From assembly GCA_022826345.1 (NCBI GenBank), contig JAJDVB010000230.1:1-46759 (forward strand): a DNA stretch of 46,759 bases. The letters are read 5' to 3'. The translations under genes were made by a program, and so were the position numbers. This stretch comes from Alphaproteobacteria bacterium (lineage in GTDB: Bacteria; Pseudomonadota; Alphaproteobacteria; UBA828). Shown here piece by piece: positions 15,505 to 24,905 of the stretch (position 1 is the stretch's first letter; each line of letters starts with the position of its first letter). A model generated the notes under the pieces. It made no database searches. It had not been told where the DNA came from and saw nothing but the letters and a program-made list of their open reading frames with translations.

Positions 15505-16377
15505 ATGCCGACGCAACACTCTCGGGTGAAAGCGCGGCTGATGATCTCTCCGGCGGTCCTGTTGCTGCTGGGCTGGATGCTCATCCCGCTCGGGCTCACG
15601 GTCTACTTCTCGCTGCTGCGCTACAACCTGCTCATGCCGGGCATGGAACAATGGACCGGCCTGACCAACTACCGCTTCTTCCTGACCGACCCGGCCTTCT
15701 TCGACGCGCTCCGGAACACCCTGGTGCTCGTCGTCGGTGTTCTGGCGATCACCGTCATCGGCGGCGTGCTGCTGGCGCTGCTGCTCGATCAACCCTTCTG
15801 GGGACGGGGGATCGTGCGCGTCCTGGTGATCGCGCCCTTCTTCATCATGCCGACCGTCTCGGCCCTGGTGTGGAAGAACATGTTCATGAATCCGGTCTCG
15901 GGCCTGTTTGCGCATGCCGCCAAGGGGCTCGGGTTGGAGCCTTTCGATTTCCTGGCGCACGCGCCGCTCTTCTCGATAATCCTGATGGTGAGCTGGCAAT
16001 GGCTGCCGTTCGCCACCCTGATCCTGCTCACCGCCCTGCAATCGCTCGACAGCGAGCAGCTCGAAGCCTCGGAGATGGACGGGGCCAATTACTTGAACCG
16101 CTTTTTCTTCATCGTGCTGCCGCATCTGGCTCGCGCCATCACGGTCGTGATCCTGATCCAGACGATCTTCCTGCTGTCGATCTTCGCCGAAATTCTGGTG
16201 ACCACGACCGGCGGCCCCGGCACGGCGACGACCAACCTGACCTTCCTGATCTACGCTCAATCGCTCCTGCACTTCGATGTCGGCGGAGGGGCGGCCGGCG
16301 GGATCATCGCCATCATCCTGGCCAACATCGTCGCGATCTTCCTGATGCGGATGATCGGCAAGAATCTGGACGCCTGA
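15505..16377 (+). CDS. smoF: Polyol ABC transporter permease 1 (SmoF-like)
   Basis: A 290-residue inner-membrane permease of the MalF/UgpA type. The first membrane segment follows a short N-terminus (LMISPAVLLLLGWMLIPLGL). The conserved EAA coupling loop is visible as EASEMDGANYLNRFFFIVLPHL (roughly residues 190-211), with the E-A-x3-D-G-A core. GGGAGA precedes the ATG. The gene follows the binding-protein gene and its stem-loop and is 18 bases from the second permease. It would form the channel with SmoG and be driven by SmoK. Confidence 0.88.
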   Translation: MPTQHSRVKARLMISPAVLLLLGWMLIPLGLTVYFSLLRYNLLMPGMEQWTGLTNYRFFLTDPAFFDALRNTLVLVVGVLAITVIGGVLLALLLDQPFWGRGIVRVLVIAPFFIMPTVSALVWKNMFMNPVSGLFAHAAKGLGLEPFDFLAHAPLFSIILMVSWQWLPFATLILLTALQSLDSEQLEASEMDGANYLNRFFFIVLPHLARAITVVILIQTIFLLSIFAEILVTTTGGPGTATTNLTFLIYAQSLLHFDVGGGAAGGIIAIILANIVAIFLMRMIGKNLDA

Positions 16378-16395
16378 GGGGAGGGAGACAGCGAG

Positions 16396-17226
16396 ATGGC
16401 GCGCAACGTCACACCCGCCCGCAAGGCCACTACGACGGCGGTCGCCTGGATCATCGGGCTCGCGATCTTCTTCCCGATCCTCTGGACCATCCTGACCAGC
16501 TTCAAGACCGAAGCCGAGGCGATCGCCTCGCCGCCCAGCTTCGTCCTGTTCGACTGGACGTTGGAGAACTTCTCCATCGTTCAGGAGCGTTCAAACTATT
16601 TCCGGCACTTCCTGAACTCGGTGATCATCTCGGTCGGCTCGACCGTACTCGGCCTGATCATCGCGATCCCGGCGGCCTGGTCGATGGCCTTCGTCCCCAC
16701 CAAGCGCACCAAGCACGTCCTGATGTGGATGCTGTCGACCAAGATGCTGCCGCCGGTCGGTGTGCTGGTCCCGATCTACCTGATCTTCCGCGACGCCGGA
16801 TTGCTCGACACGCAAGCGGGGCTGGTGATCGTCCTGACGCTCATCAACCTGCCGATCATCATCTGGATGCTCTACACCTACTTCAGGGAGATCCCCGTCG
16901 AGATCCTGGAAGCCGCGCGGATGGACGGGGCCACTCTGCGCTCGGAAATCCTCTACGTCCTGACGCCGATGGCCGTGCCCGGCATCGCGTCCACTCTGTT
17001 GCTCAACATCATTCTCGCCTGGAACGAGGCGTTCTGGACCCTCAACCTGACGGCCGCCAAAGCCGCGCCGCTGACGGCCTTCATTGCCGCCTACTCGAGC
17101 CCCGAGGGTCTGTTCTACGCCAAGCTAAGTGCGGCCAGCACGCTCGCCATCGCGCCGATCCTGGTCATGGGCTGGTTCAGCCAGAGACAACTCGTGCGCG
17201 GCCTCACCTTCGGCGCGGTGAAATAG
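16396..17226 (+). CDS. smoG: Polyol ABC transporter permease 2 (SmoG-like)
   Basis: A 276-residue inner-membrane permease of the MalG type. It has an N-terminal membrane segment ([20 protein letters not shown]) and the family EAA loop [31 protein letters not shown] lies just before the ATG, one of the strongest ribosome-binding sites in the operon. It begins 18 bases after SmoF and ends 10 bases before SmoK, so the three are surely cotranscribed. It completes the heterodimeric transmembrane part of the hexitol importer. Confidence 0.88.
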   Translation: MARNVTPARKATTTAVAWIIGLAIFFPILWTILTSFKTEAEAIASPPSFVLFDWTLENFSIVQERSNYFRHFLNSVIISVGSTVLGLIIAIPAAWSMAFVPTKRTKHVLMWMLSTKMLPPVGVLVPIYLIFRDAGLLDTQAGLVIVLTLINLPIIIWMLYTYFREIPVEILEAARMDGATLRSEILYVLTPMAVPGIASTLLLNIILAWNEAFWTLNLTAAKAAPLTAFIAAYSSPEGLFYAKLSAASTLAIAPILVMGWFSQRQLVRGLTFGAVK

Positions 17227-17236
17227 GAGTCCGGCC

Positions 17237-18241
17237 ATGGGCCAGATACGACTCAACGAAGTCTCCAAGAGTTTCGGCGACGTGGAAGTGATCCGGCCGC
17301 TGGACCTGGAGATTGCCGACGGTGAGTTCGTGGTCTTCGTCGGTCCGTCGGGTTGCGGCAAGTCCACCCTCTTGCGCCTGATCGCCGGGCTCGAGGACGT
17401 TACCTCCGGCCGCATCGAGATCGACGGAGCCGACGCCACCGCCGTGCCCCCGGCCAAGCGGCGGCTCGCCATGGTGTTCCAGTCCTACGCGCTCTACCCG
17501 CACATGTCGGTGCGCAAGAACATTGCATTTCCGCTGCGCATGGCGGGGCTCGGCAAGGACGAGCAGATGAGGAAGGTCGAGGAAGCAGCCAGAGTTCTTA
17601 ACCTGACCGAGTATCTCGACCGTCGCCCCCGTCAGCTCTCCGGCGGGCAGCGCCAGCGGGTCGCCATCGGCCGGGCCATCGTCCGTGACCCGACCGCGTT
17701 CCTGTTCGACGAGCCGCTCTCAAACCTCGACGCGGCGTTGCGCGTGAACATGCGGCTCGAGATCTCCGAGCTGCACCAGAACCTCGAGACCACCATGGTC
17801 TATGTCACCCACGATCAGGTCGAGGCGATGACCATGGCCGAGAAGATCGTCGTGCTGCAGGAGGGCGTGATCGAGCAGGTGGGGAGCCCGATGGAGCTCT
17901 ACACCGCACCGCGCAACCGGTTCGTCGCGGGCTTCATCGGCTCGCCCACGATGAACTTCGCCAACGGCGAGAAGGCTGCCGAGAACGGTGCGCACAGCAT
18001 CGGCATCCGTCCCGAGCACCTCTCGATCTCGACGACGGCAGGCGCCTGGCAAGGCACTGTCGGCGTCGCCGAGCATCTGGGATCGGACACGTTCCTCTAC
18101 GTGCATCTCGCGGATGGCCAGGGAACCTTCACCGTGCGTGCCGAGGGTGAGTACGGCGCTGGCCACGGCGATACCGTCTACCTGACCCCCGATCCGGCCA
18201 AGATCCACCGATTCGACGCCGCAGGCCTGCGGATCGAATGA
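17237..18241 (+). CDS. smoK: Polyol ABC transporter ATP-binding protein (SmoK/MsmX-like)
   Basis: A 334-residue ATPase of the MalK/UgpC type that powers the SmoFG channel as a homodimer. Walker A is GPSGCGKS (36-43), the signature is LSGGQRQR and Walker B lies in [14 protein letters not shown]-terminal OB/TOBE domain follows (from about residue 235, including [10 protein letters not shown]). The order EFG then K is the smo arrangement. A strong stem-loop begins 20 bases after its stop, dividing the transport genes from the dehydrogenase gene. The TOBE domain here is slightly short, as in other SmoK proteins. Confidence 0.9.
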   Translation: MGQIRLNEVSKSFGDVEVIRPLDLEIADGEFVVFVGPSGCGKSTLLRLIAGLEDVTSGRIEIDGADATAVPPAKRRLAMVFQSYALYPHMSVRKNIAFPLRMAGLGKDEQMRKVEEAARVLNLTEYLDRRPRQLSGGQRQRVAIGRAIVRDPTAFLFDEPLSNLDAALRVNMRLEISELHQNLETTMVYVTHDQVEAMTMAEKIVVLQEGVIEQVGSPMELYTAPRNRFVAGFIGSPTMNFANGEKAAENGAHSIGIRPEHLSISTTAGAWQGTVGVAEHLGSDTFLYVHLADGQGTFTVRAEGEYGAGHGDTVYLTPDPAKIHRFDAAGLRIE

Positions 18242-18260
18242 CAGGCGGGGTAACCAAGGC

Positions 18261-18299
18261 GAGGCCGTTCACGCTGCAGAGCCTGAGCGGAACGGCCTC
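18261..18299 (+). terminator. Stem-loop between importer and dehydrogenase genes
   Basis: GAGGCCGTTC (18261-18270) pairs perfectly with GAACGGCCTC (18290-18299). CGCT/AGCG (18272-18275 and 18286-18289) continues the stem after a bulged A, leaving a 10-base loop. It is followed by ACACCTTTCCT, pyrimidine-rich but not a true T-tract. It may be a leaky terminator or an mRNA-stability element within the polyol operon. Confidence 0.7.
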
Positions 18300-18359
18300 A
18301 CACCTTTCCTCGTGCGCGGCGTGCCGCGTCACTCACATCCAGAGGCGCGGTCAATAAGA

Positions 18360-19847
18360 ATGAACGGACTGGTCAACCCTGTGAAACTCTCCCTCGCCAA
18401 TCTCGACAACCTGCCGGACAACGTTGCTGGTCCGCGCTACGATCGGTCTTCGCTGAGCCCCGGTATCCTCCATATCGGCGTCGGCAACTTCCATCGCTCC
18501 CATCAGATGCTCTACCTGGACAGGCTCTTCGAGCAGGGCCGCGATCTCGACTGGGCGGTTGTCGGTGCCGGGATCAAGCCCTTCGACGCCGAGCAGCGGC
18601 GCCGACTGGCGGCGCAGGACTGGCTGACGACGGTGGTCGACCTGAGCGCCGACGGGTCCTCGGCGCGGGTCGTCGGCTCGATGGTCGATTTCTGCGAGGT
18701 GCGCGCGCGGGCGATCATCGCCCGCCTCGCCGACCCGGCGATCCGCATCGTCTCGCTGACGATCACCGAGGGCGGATACTTTATCGACGCGACGACCGGC
18801 GGCTTCGACGCGGAACACCCGGAGATCCGCCACGATGCTCAGCACCCCAGCGAGCCGCAGACCGTGTTCGGTGTGCTGCTCGCAGCTCTCGAAGAGCGCC
18901 GGACCCAAGAGCTTTCGCCGTTCACCGTGCTCTCCTGCGACAACGTTCCGCACAACGGCGATGTCACCCGCCGAACCGTGCTTGGCCTCGCGGCGCTGGT
19001 CTCGCGGGATCTGCACGACTGGATTGCCGCAACCGTCGCCTTTCCGAACGCGATGGTCGACTGCATCACGCCGGCCACGTCGGAACGTGAGCGAGAGCTG
19101 GTGGCGGCGCGCTTCGGCCTGGAGGATGCTTCCCCCGTCGTCTGCGAGCCGTTCAGGCAGTGGGTGATCGAGGACAACTTTCCCCAGGGCCGCCCGGCGC
19201 TGGAGCATGTCGGCGTGCAATTCGTCGACGACGTCACGCCCTACGAGACCATGAAGCTCCGCATCCTCAACGCGAGTCACATGGCAATCGCCTATCCGTC
19301 GGCCCTGCTCGGCTACGAGGCCGTGCACGACGCCATGGACGACGCGGACATCGCGCGCTGGATGATGCAGCTGATGCGCCGCGAGGTCATTCCTGTGCTC
19401 ACGCCGATTCCCGGCCTCGACTTCGACGACTACCTGACAACCTGTGCCCGGCGCTTCGCGAACCCCGCGCTCGGCGATACCATCGCCAGGCTTTGCCAGG
19501 ATGCCTCGAACCGGCTGCCCAAGTTCGTGTTGCCCACGGTCTCGGATGCCCTCGAGCGGGGGGCACCGATCGAAGGGCTGGCGCTCGAGATCGCGTTCTG
19601 GAGCCGTCTGTGCGCCACTGCTGCCGATTCCGGGATCGACCTTCAGGATGCCAGGGGCGACCAGCTGACCTCTGCAGCCCGCGCCGCCCGCAGCGATCCC
19701 GCGACGTTCCTCGGTCTCTCGGAGGTCTTTGGCGATCTCGGCCGAAGCAAGCCCTGGACGGAGGCCTTTGCACGGCAGCTCGAAGAGGTATCGTCCAGGG
19801 GGCCGCGCGAAGCCCTGCACCGGTTCTTCGACGGCATGGAAGCGTGA
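18360..19847 (+). CDS. mtlK: Mannitol 2-dehydrogenase (polyol-specific long-chain dehydrogenase)
   Basis: A 495-residue NAD-dependent dehydrogenase that oxidises D-mannitol (and often D-arabinitol or sorbitol) to the 2-ketose. The N-terminal nucleotide-binding region contains HIGVGNFHRSHQ (38-49), typical of the family. The catalytic K-x4-N-x2-H is visible in KLRILNASH: K299, N304, H307. These have the same spacing as K295, N300, H303 of the Pseudomonas fluorescens enzyme (established knowledge). I chose the ATG at 18360; an upstream in-frame GTG (18312) adds 16 residues through a less protein-like stretch. Its stop is followed after 4 bases by the sugar kinase gene, so ketose formed here is handed to a kinase. 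Confidence 0.9.
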   Translation: MNGLVNPVKLSLANLDNLPDNVAGPRYDRSSLSPGILHIGVGNFHRSHQMLYLDRLFEQGRDLDWAVVGAGIKPFDAEQRRRLAAQDWLTTVVDLSADGSSARVVGSMVDFCEVRARAIIARLADPAIRIVSLTITEGGYFIDATTGGFDAEHPEIRHDAQHPSEPQTVFGVLLAALEERRTQELSPFTVLSCDNVPHNGDVTRRTVLGLAALVSRDLHDWIAATVAFPNAMVDCITPATSERERELVAARFGLEDASPVVCEPFRQWVIEDNFPQGRPALEHVGVQFVDDVTPYETMKLRILNASHMAIAYPSALLGYEAVHDAMDDADIARWMMQLMRREVIPVLTPIPGLDFDDYLTTCARRFANPALGDTIARLCQDASNRLPKFVLPTVSDALERGAPIEGLALEIAFWSRLCATAADSGIDLQDARGDQLTSAARAARSDPATFLGLSEVFGDLGRSKPWTEAFARQLEEVSSRGPREALHRFFDGMEA

Positions 19848-19851
19848 TCCG

Positions 19852-20778
19852 ATGCTCCTTTGCTGCGGCGAAGCCCTGATCGACATGATCCCGACTCCGA
19901 CCGAGTCGGGGCAGGAGGGCTACGTGCCGCATGTCGGCGGTGCGGTCTTCAACACCGCAATTGCGCTCGGACGGCTGGGCGTGCAGACCGGAATGCTGAC
20001 CGGGCTTTCCAGCGATCTGTTCGGCCAGCAATTGACCGCATCGCTCCACGCGAACCATGTCGACACGTCGCTGGTCGTCACCTCAGACCGACCCACCACG
20101 CTCGCCTTCGTCCAGCTTACGGACGGCCATGCCTCCTACCTGTTCTACGACGAGAACTCGGCCGGACGGATGCTCGACCGGGCCGACATGCCCCCGTTGC
20201 CCGACGAAGTCAGCACGCTCTACTTCGGTGGCATCAGCCTGGTCTTCGAGCCCGGTGCCGAGGCCTACGCCGCACTGCTGAAACGCGAGGCGGCGGCCCG
20301 CGTGGTCATGCTCGATCCCAACATCCGCCCGAGCTTCATCCGGGACATCAGGCGATATCGCGACCGTCTGGATCAGATGATCGCGCTGTCGGACATCGTG
20401 AAGGTCTCGGACGAGGATCTGAACTGGATCTATCCCGGTCCCCAGTCGCTCTTCGAGAAGCTTGATTTCGTGCGCCAGGCCGGGCCGTCCGTCGTGATCC
20501 TGACGCGCAGCGGCAGCGGCGCCACCGCCTTCCTGAAGGACGGCGCCGAGGTCTCGGTTCCGGTCGACCGAGTCAACGTCGTGGACACCATCGGCGCGGG
20601 CGATACGTTCAACGCGGGCGTTCTGGCCAAGCTTGCGGAGCTCGGGCTGCTCGTCAAGGCATCCCTGGTCGCCATCGATCCCAATCCCATGCGCGAAGCC
20701 CTGCGCTTCGGCACCCGGGTCGCAGGGGTCACCGTCTCCCGCGCCGGGGCGAACCCGCCATGGCGCCATGAGCTTTGA
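19852..20778 (+). CDS. PfkB-family carbohydrate kinase (probable fructokinase)
   Basis: A 308-residue ribokinase/PfkB-type sugar kinase. The C-terminal signature DTIGAGDTFNAG (245-256) has the catalytic base D251 and the anion-hole glycines. The N-terminal GEALIDMIP and VGGAVFNTAIALGRLG match the first PfkB signature. The start is the ATG at 19852, four bases after the dehydrogenase stop; a longer in-frame start would lie inside that gene. The position between mannitol dehydrogenase and G6P dehydrogenase points to D-fructose as substrate, giving fructose 6-phosphate. An isomerase to reach glucose 6-phosphate is not encoded in the window. Confidence 0.87.
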   Translation: MLLCCGEALIDMIPTPTESGQEGYVPHVGGAVFNTAIALGRLGVQTGMLTGLSSDLFGQQLTASLHANHVDTSLVVTSDRPTTLAFVQLTDGHASYLFYDENSAGRMLDRADMPPLPDEVSTLYFGGISLVFEPGAEAYAALLKREAAARVVMLDPNIRPSFIRDIRRYRDRLDQMIALSDIVKVSDEDLNWIYPGPQSLFEKLDFVRQAGPSVVILTRSGSGATAFLKDGAEVSVPVDRVNVVDTIGAGDTFNAGVLAKLAELGLLVKASLVAIDPNPMREALRFGTRVAGVTVSRAGANPPWRHEL

Positions 20779-20793
20779 AAGTGATATTCACTT
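20779..20793. promoter_or_regulatory. Dyad AAGTGA-TAT-TCACTT before zwf
   Basis: A perfect 6-3-6 dyad starting at the base after the kinase stop, in the 85-base gap before zwf. It does not resemble the known HexR box of gammaproteobacteria. It might be an operator for separate control of zwf-pgl-edd, or a small stem in the message. Confidence 0.35.
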
Positions 20794-20863
20794 GACCGGT
20801 TAGGGAAGCGGGGATGCTCCTCTCAGTGGCGCCGTCCCTAGGCGGGCTGGAGGTGGACTGATC

Positions 20864-22327
20864 ATGGTTTCGCGAGTCATTCCGGTCGACCCGTTCGATC
20901 TCGTGGTCTTCGGCGGCACTGGCGATCTGGCGCGGCGCAAGCTGCTACCCGCGCTCTATCGCCGCATGCTCGCCGGGCAGGCGCAGCGCGGTTCGAGGAT
21001 CATCGCCGTCGGCCGCAGAGTGCTCGACGCCGACGGCTATCGCCGCATGGCAGAGGCGTCGCTCAAGGAGCATGCGGGTCCGGACGCGCTCGATCCCGAT
21101 CGGGCCGCGGCCTTCCTCGACATGCTCGACTACGTGCACGTCGATGCTGAGGGCGAGGGCGGCTGGGCCTCGCTCTCCGACCGGCTCGAGGGCTCGGAGC
21201 GCATGCGGATCTTCTATCTCTCGGTGGCGCCGCATCTCTTCGGGCCGATCGGCGAACGTGTGGCGCGGAGCGGTTGCCGCACGCCCGACACGCGGCTGGT
21301 GGTCGAGAAGCCGCTCGGCCGCGATCTCCAGAGCGCGCAGGTGCTGAACCGCAGGCTCGCGACGCTGTTCGAGGAGCGCCAGATCTACAGGATCGACCAC
21401 TATCTCGGGAAGGAGACGGTGCAGAACCTGATGGCGTTGCGCTTCGCCAATGCGCTGTTCGAGCCGATCTGGAACGCGCGCCATGTCGACCACGTGCAGA
21501 TCACCGTCGCCGAGCGGGTCGGTGTCGGCGGCCGGGGCGCCTACTATGACGAGAACGGCGCGCTGCGGGACATGATGCAGAACCACCTTCTGCAGCTGCT
21601 CTGCCTCATCGCCATGGAGCCGCCGGCGCATTTCGAGCCGGACGCACTGCGCGACGAGAAGCTCAAGGTGCTGCGCAGCCTGAAACCGCTGGACGGGCTT
21701 GGCGACGTGGTGCGTGGCCAGTACCTCGGCATCAACGGTGAGGCGGGCTACCTGGAAGATGCGGAGAACCCCCGATCGCGCACCGAGAGCTTCGCGGCGA
21801 TCAAGGCGGAGATCGCGAACTGGCGCTGGAACGGGGCGCCGTTCTACCTGCGCACCGGAAAGCGGCTGCGGACACGGATGTCGGAGATCGCCGTCGTCTT
21901 CAAGGACGCCCCGCATTCGATCTTCCCCGAGAGCACGGGCAGCACGGGCCCCAACGTGCTGGCGATCAGGCTGCAGCCCGACGAGGGGATCACGCTGAGA
22001 CTGACGATCAAGGAGCCGGGGCCCGGCGGCATGCGCCTCTGCGAGGTGCCGCTCGACATGACCTTTGCCGAGACCCTGGGCGCTGACGGGCTCAGCATGC
22101 CGGACGCCTACGAGCGGCTGGTGATGGACGTGATCCGGGGCGATCAGACGCTGTTCATGCGTGGCGACGAGGTCGAGGCGGCGTGGCGCTGGATCGACCC
22201 GACTATCGCGGCGGCGGAGACCGCGCCCGAGCGGCCGCAGCCCTACGACAGTTATTCGTCGGGGCCGGAAGATGCGCTGATGCTGATGCATCGCGACGGC
22301 CGGCGCTGGCGCTCGCTCGCGGCGTGA
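20864..22327 (+). CDS. zwf: Glucose-6-phosphate 1-dehydrogenase
   Basis: A 487-residue enzyme converting glucose 6-phosphate to 6-phosphogluconolactone with NADP (or NAD). The dinucleotide-binding fingerprint is GGTGDLARRK (17-26), and the active-site motif RIDHYLGKE (176-184) carries the catalytic histidine and the phosphate-binding lysine. VVEKPLGRDL (146-155) is the second family landmark. The length is normal. It is the first of three Entner-Doudoroff genes in the order zwf-pgl-edd and overlaps pgl by four bases (GTGA). The 85-base gap to the kinase contains a dyad that may set this block apart. Confidence 0.95.
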   Translation: MVSRVIPVDPFDLVVFGGTGDLARRKLLPALYRRMLAGQAQRGSRIIAVGRRVLDADGYRRMAEASLKEHAGPDALDPDRAAAFLDMLDYVHVDAEGEGGWASLSDRLEGSERMRIFYLSVAPHLFGPIGERVARSGCRTPDTRLVVEKPLGRDLQSAQVLNRRLATLFEERQIYRIDHYLGKETVQNLMALRFANALFEPIWNARHVDHVQITVAERVGVGGRGAYYDENGALRDMMQNHLLQLLCLIAMEPPAHFEPDALRDEKLKVLRSLKPLDGLGDVVRGQYLGINGEAGYLEDAENPRSRTESFAAIKAEIANWRWNGAPFYLRTGKRLRTRMSEIAVVFKDAPHSIFPESTGSTGPNVLAIRLQPDEGITLRLTIKEPGPGGMRLCEVPLDMTFAETLGADGLSMPDAYERLVMDVIRGDQTLFMRGDEVEAAWRWIDPTIAAAETAPERPQPYDSYSSGPEDALMLMHRDGRRWRSLAA

Positions 22328-22974
22328 CGGGATTTGTCGAGGCTGCGGACCGGGACGCGCTGGCCCGCCTTCTGGCTGATGAGGTCGGGGCGGTGCTGGA
22401 AGGAGCGATTCGAAACGCCGGCCGGGCCGCGCTGGCGGTGCCGGGCGGCACCACGCCTGCGGCGTTCCTCTCCGTGCTCGGCGGCCATGCGTTGGACTGG
22501 GAGGCAGTCGCGGTGACGCTCACCGACGAGCGCTGCGTTCCTGCCGATCATCCGCGCTCTAACCGGCGCCTGCTCGACGAGACGCTGTTCGCCGGCCCGG
22601 CCGGCGCCGCGCGGTTCGTGGCGCTCGACGTGCAGGCGCTCCCGGCGCTGCTGCCGCTCGACGCCTGCGTGCTGGGGATGGGGGAGGATACGCACATCGC
22701 TTCGCTCTTCCCCGGTGCCGACCGCCTGGACGAGGCGCTTTCGGCGGACTGCGGCGCGCCGGCACTCAAGTTACGCGCCCCCGGTGCACCGGAGGCGCGC
22801 ATCACACTCACCGCGCCGGTGCTGACCGGGGCGGGTCGGTGCTTCGTGTTGATCCACGGCGAGGCGAAACGCGCGGCGCTCGATCGGGCGCGGGCTGCGT
22901 CGGGCCCGGCGGACGCCCCGGTCCGGCTGGTCCTCGACGCACCGAGCCCCGCGACCGTTTACTGGGCGCCGTAA
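22324..22974 (+). CDS. pgl: 6-Phosphogluconolactonase
   Basis: A 216-residue DevB-type lactonase hydrolysing 6-phosphogluconolactone to 6-phosphogluconate. Family landmarks are the phosphate-binding AVPGGTTPAAFL, the TDERCVP motif and MGEDTHIASLFPGADRL, with the expected H in the D-x-H-x-A-S-L-F site. The start is the GTG at 22324, overlapping the zwf stop. It ends 21 bases before edd. The overlap and order leave little doubt of cotranslation with zwf. Confidence 0.93.
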   Translation: MTGFVEAADRDALARLLADEVGAVLEGAIRNAGRAALAVPGGTTPAAFLSVLGGHALDWEAVAVTLTDERCVPADHPRSNRRLLDETLFAGPAGAARFVALDVQALPALLPLDACVLGMGEDTHIASLFPGADRLDEALSADCGAPALKLRAPGAPEARITLTAPVLTGAGRCFVLIHGEAKRAALDRARAASGPADAPVRLVLDAPSPATVYWAP

Positions 22975-22995
22975 GGCAACGATCGGGAGAGCCCG

Positions 22996-24810
22996 ATGCC
23001 ACTGAACGATACCGTGCACCAGGTGACCGAGCGGATCCGCGCGCGAAGCCAGAACGCCCGCACCGCCTATCTCGAGCGCGTGGCCAGGGCCGCCGACGCG
23101 GGGCCCGCGCGCGCGCATCTCTCCTGCGGCAACCTTGCGCATGCCTTCGCCGCAAGCCCTGACGCGGACAAGGCGCGCCAGGCCGAGGGCAGCGCCGGCA
23201 ACATCGGCATCGTCACCGCCTACAACGACATGCTCTCGGCTCACCAGCCCTTCGAGGGCTTCCCTGCGCTGATCCGCGAAGCGGCCCGGCAAGCGGGCGG
23301 CACCGCCCAGGTTGCCGGCGGCGTGCCGGCGATGTGCGATGGCGTCACCCAGGGCCAACCGGGCATGGAGCTCTCGCTCTTCAGCCGCGATGTGATCGCG
23401 CTCGCGGCGGGCGTGGCGCTCTCGCACAACTGCTTCGATGCCGCGATCTTCCTCGGCGTCTGCGACAAGATCGTCCCCGGCCTCGTGATTGCGGCGGCCA
23501 CCTTCGGCCATATCCCAGCGATCTTTGCGCCGGCGGGGCCCATGACCTCGGGCCTGCCGAACGACGAGAAGGCCGCCGTGCGCCAGCGCTACGCCCGCGG
23601 CGAGATCGGCCGGGATGAACTGATGGCCGCCGAGATGGCCTCGTATCACGGACCCGGCACCTGCACGTTCTACGGCACGGCCAACTCCAACCAGATGCTG
23701 ATGGAGTTCATGGGCCTGCACCTGCCCGGCGCGAGCTTCGTCAATCCCGGCACGCCGCTGCGCGAGGCGCTCACGCAAGCGGCGGCGCGGCGGGCGCTGG
23801 AAATCACAGCCAATGGCAACTCCTATACGCCCGCGAGCGCGGTGCTGGACGAGCGCGCCTTCGTCAATGGCATGGTCGGCCTGCACGCCACTGGCGGGTC
23901 GACCAATCTGACCCTTCACCTCATCGCAATGGCCCGCGCTGCGGGCGTGCTGATCGACTGGGGAGACATGGCGGCGCTTTCCGCGGTCACGCCGCTATTG
24001 GCGCGGGTCTATCCCAACGGGCTGGCCGACGTGAACCATTTCCACGCCGCCGGCGGGCTCGGTTTCATGATCGGCGAGCTACTCGATGCCGGACTGCTGC
24101 ACGGCGACGTCCGCACCGTCGCCGGCGACGGACTGGCCCGCTACACCAAGGAGCCGGTGCTGGGCGACGATGGGCTCGCCTGGCGCGAGGGCACGCGCAC
24201 GAGCCTGAACGAGAAGATCCTGCGCTCCGCAGCCGATCCCTTCCAGCACACCGGCGGGCTCACCGTGTTGACCGGCAACCTCGGCCAGGCGGTGATCAAG
24301 ACCTCGGCGGTCAAAGCTGAGCACCATGTCATCGAGGCCCCGGCCCGCGTGTTCCACGATCAGGAGGAGATCAAGGCCGCGTTCCGCGATGGCGCGCTGG
24401 AGCGCGATCTTGTCTGCGTGCTGCGCTTCCAGGGCCCGCAGGCCAACGGCATGCCGGAGCTGCACGCGCTGACGCCGGTCCTGGGCTCCGTGCAGGACCG
24501 CGGCTTCCGCGTCGCGCTGGTCACCGACGGGCGCATGTCCGGCGCGTCGGGCAAGGTGCCGGCGGCCATCCACGTGACGCCGGAGGCTGCGGCAGGCGGC
24601 GCGATCGCGCGGGTGCGGAACGGCGACATGCTCAGGCTCGACGCCGCGGCGGGTCGGCTCGACGTGCTCGGCGACGCTGCGGAGTTCGCCGCGCGCGCGC
24701 CGGCTGAGACCGATCTTTCCGCCAATGCCAGCGGCATCGGGCGCGAGCTCTTCACCGCCTTCCGCCGCAATGTGGGACCCGCCGAAGCCGGTGCCGCGGT
24801 CGTCGTCTAG
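22996..24810 (+). CDS. edd: 6-Phosphogluconate dehydratase
   Basis: A 604-residue Fe-S dehydratase of the IlvD/Edd family that makes KDPG from 6-phosphogluconate. The family cysteines appear in PAMCDG (C114), FLGVCDK (C156) and [13 protein letters not shown] (C223), the last being the IlvD/Edd signature. [20 protein letters not shown] near the C-terminus is the second signature. Length and context (after zwf and pgl) separate it from IlvD, which is usually shorter (about 560). KDPG aldolase (eda), usually its partner, is not adjacent. It is the last gene of the polyol island. Confidence 0.95.
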   Translation: MPLNDTVHQVTERIRARSQNARTAYLERVARAADAGPARAHLSCGNLAHAFAASPDADKARQAEGSAGNIGIVTAYNDMLSAHQPFEGFPALIREAARQAGGTAQVAGGVPAMCDGVTQGQPGMELSLFSRDVIALAAGVALSHNCFDAAIFLGVCDKIVPGLVIAAATFGHIPAIFAPAGPMTSGLPNDEKAAVRQRYARGEIGRDELMAAEMASYHGPGTCTFYGTANSNQMLMEFMGLHLPGASFVNPGTPLREALTQAAARRALEITANGNSYTPASAVLDERAFVNGMVGLHATGGSTNLTLHLIAMARAAGVLIDWGDMAALSAVTPLLARVYPNGLADVNHFHAAGGLGFMIGELLDAGLLHGDVRTVAGDGLARYTKEPVLGDDGLAWREGTRTSLNEKILRSAADPFQHTGGLTVLTGNLGQAVIKTSAVKAEHHVIEAPARVFHDQEEIKAAFRDGALERDLVCVLRFQGPQANGMPELHALTPVLGSVQDRGFRVALVTDGRMSGASGKVPAAIHVTPEAAAGGAIARVRNGDMLRLDAAAGRLDVLGDAAEFAARAPAETDLSANASGIGRELFTAFRRNVGPAEAGAAVVV

Positions 24811-24905
24811 GCGATCATGAACCCGCAGTAGGCCGCCTGGGAGAGGTTTCGTCCCGTCACCACTTCGCCTAGCTTCGGGACACAGCAGCCGCGCAGGACC
24901 ACGCC

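Noticed and set aside
15483..17291. Long plus-strand frame across both smo permease genes in another phase
   Set aside because: The permease frames have proper ribosome-binding sites and membrane segments; this frame is hydrophilic and repeats D, R, H and G in shadow fashion.
18351..19886. Long minus-strand frame opposite the mannitol dehydrogenase gene
   Set aside because: It is fully antisense to a gene with clear catalytic motifs. Its composition is arginine- and histidine-rich, as expected for a shadow frame.
22996..24810. Dihydroxy-acid dehydratase (ilvD)
   Set aside because: The length of 604 residues and the position directly after zwf and pgl fit edd.
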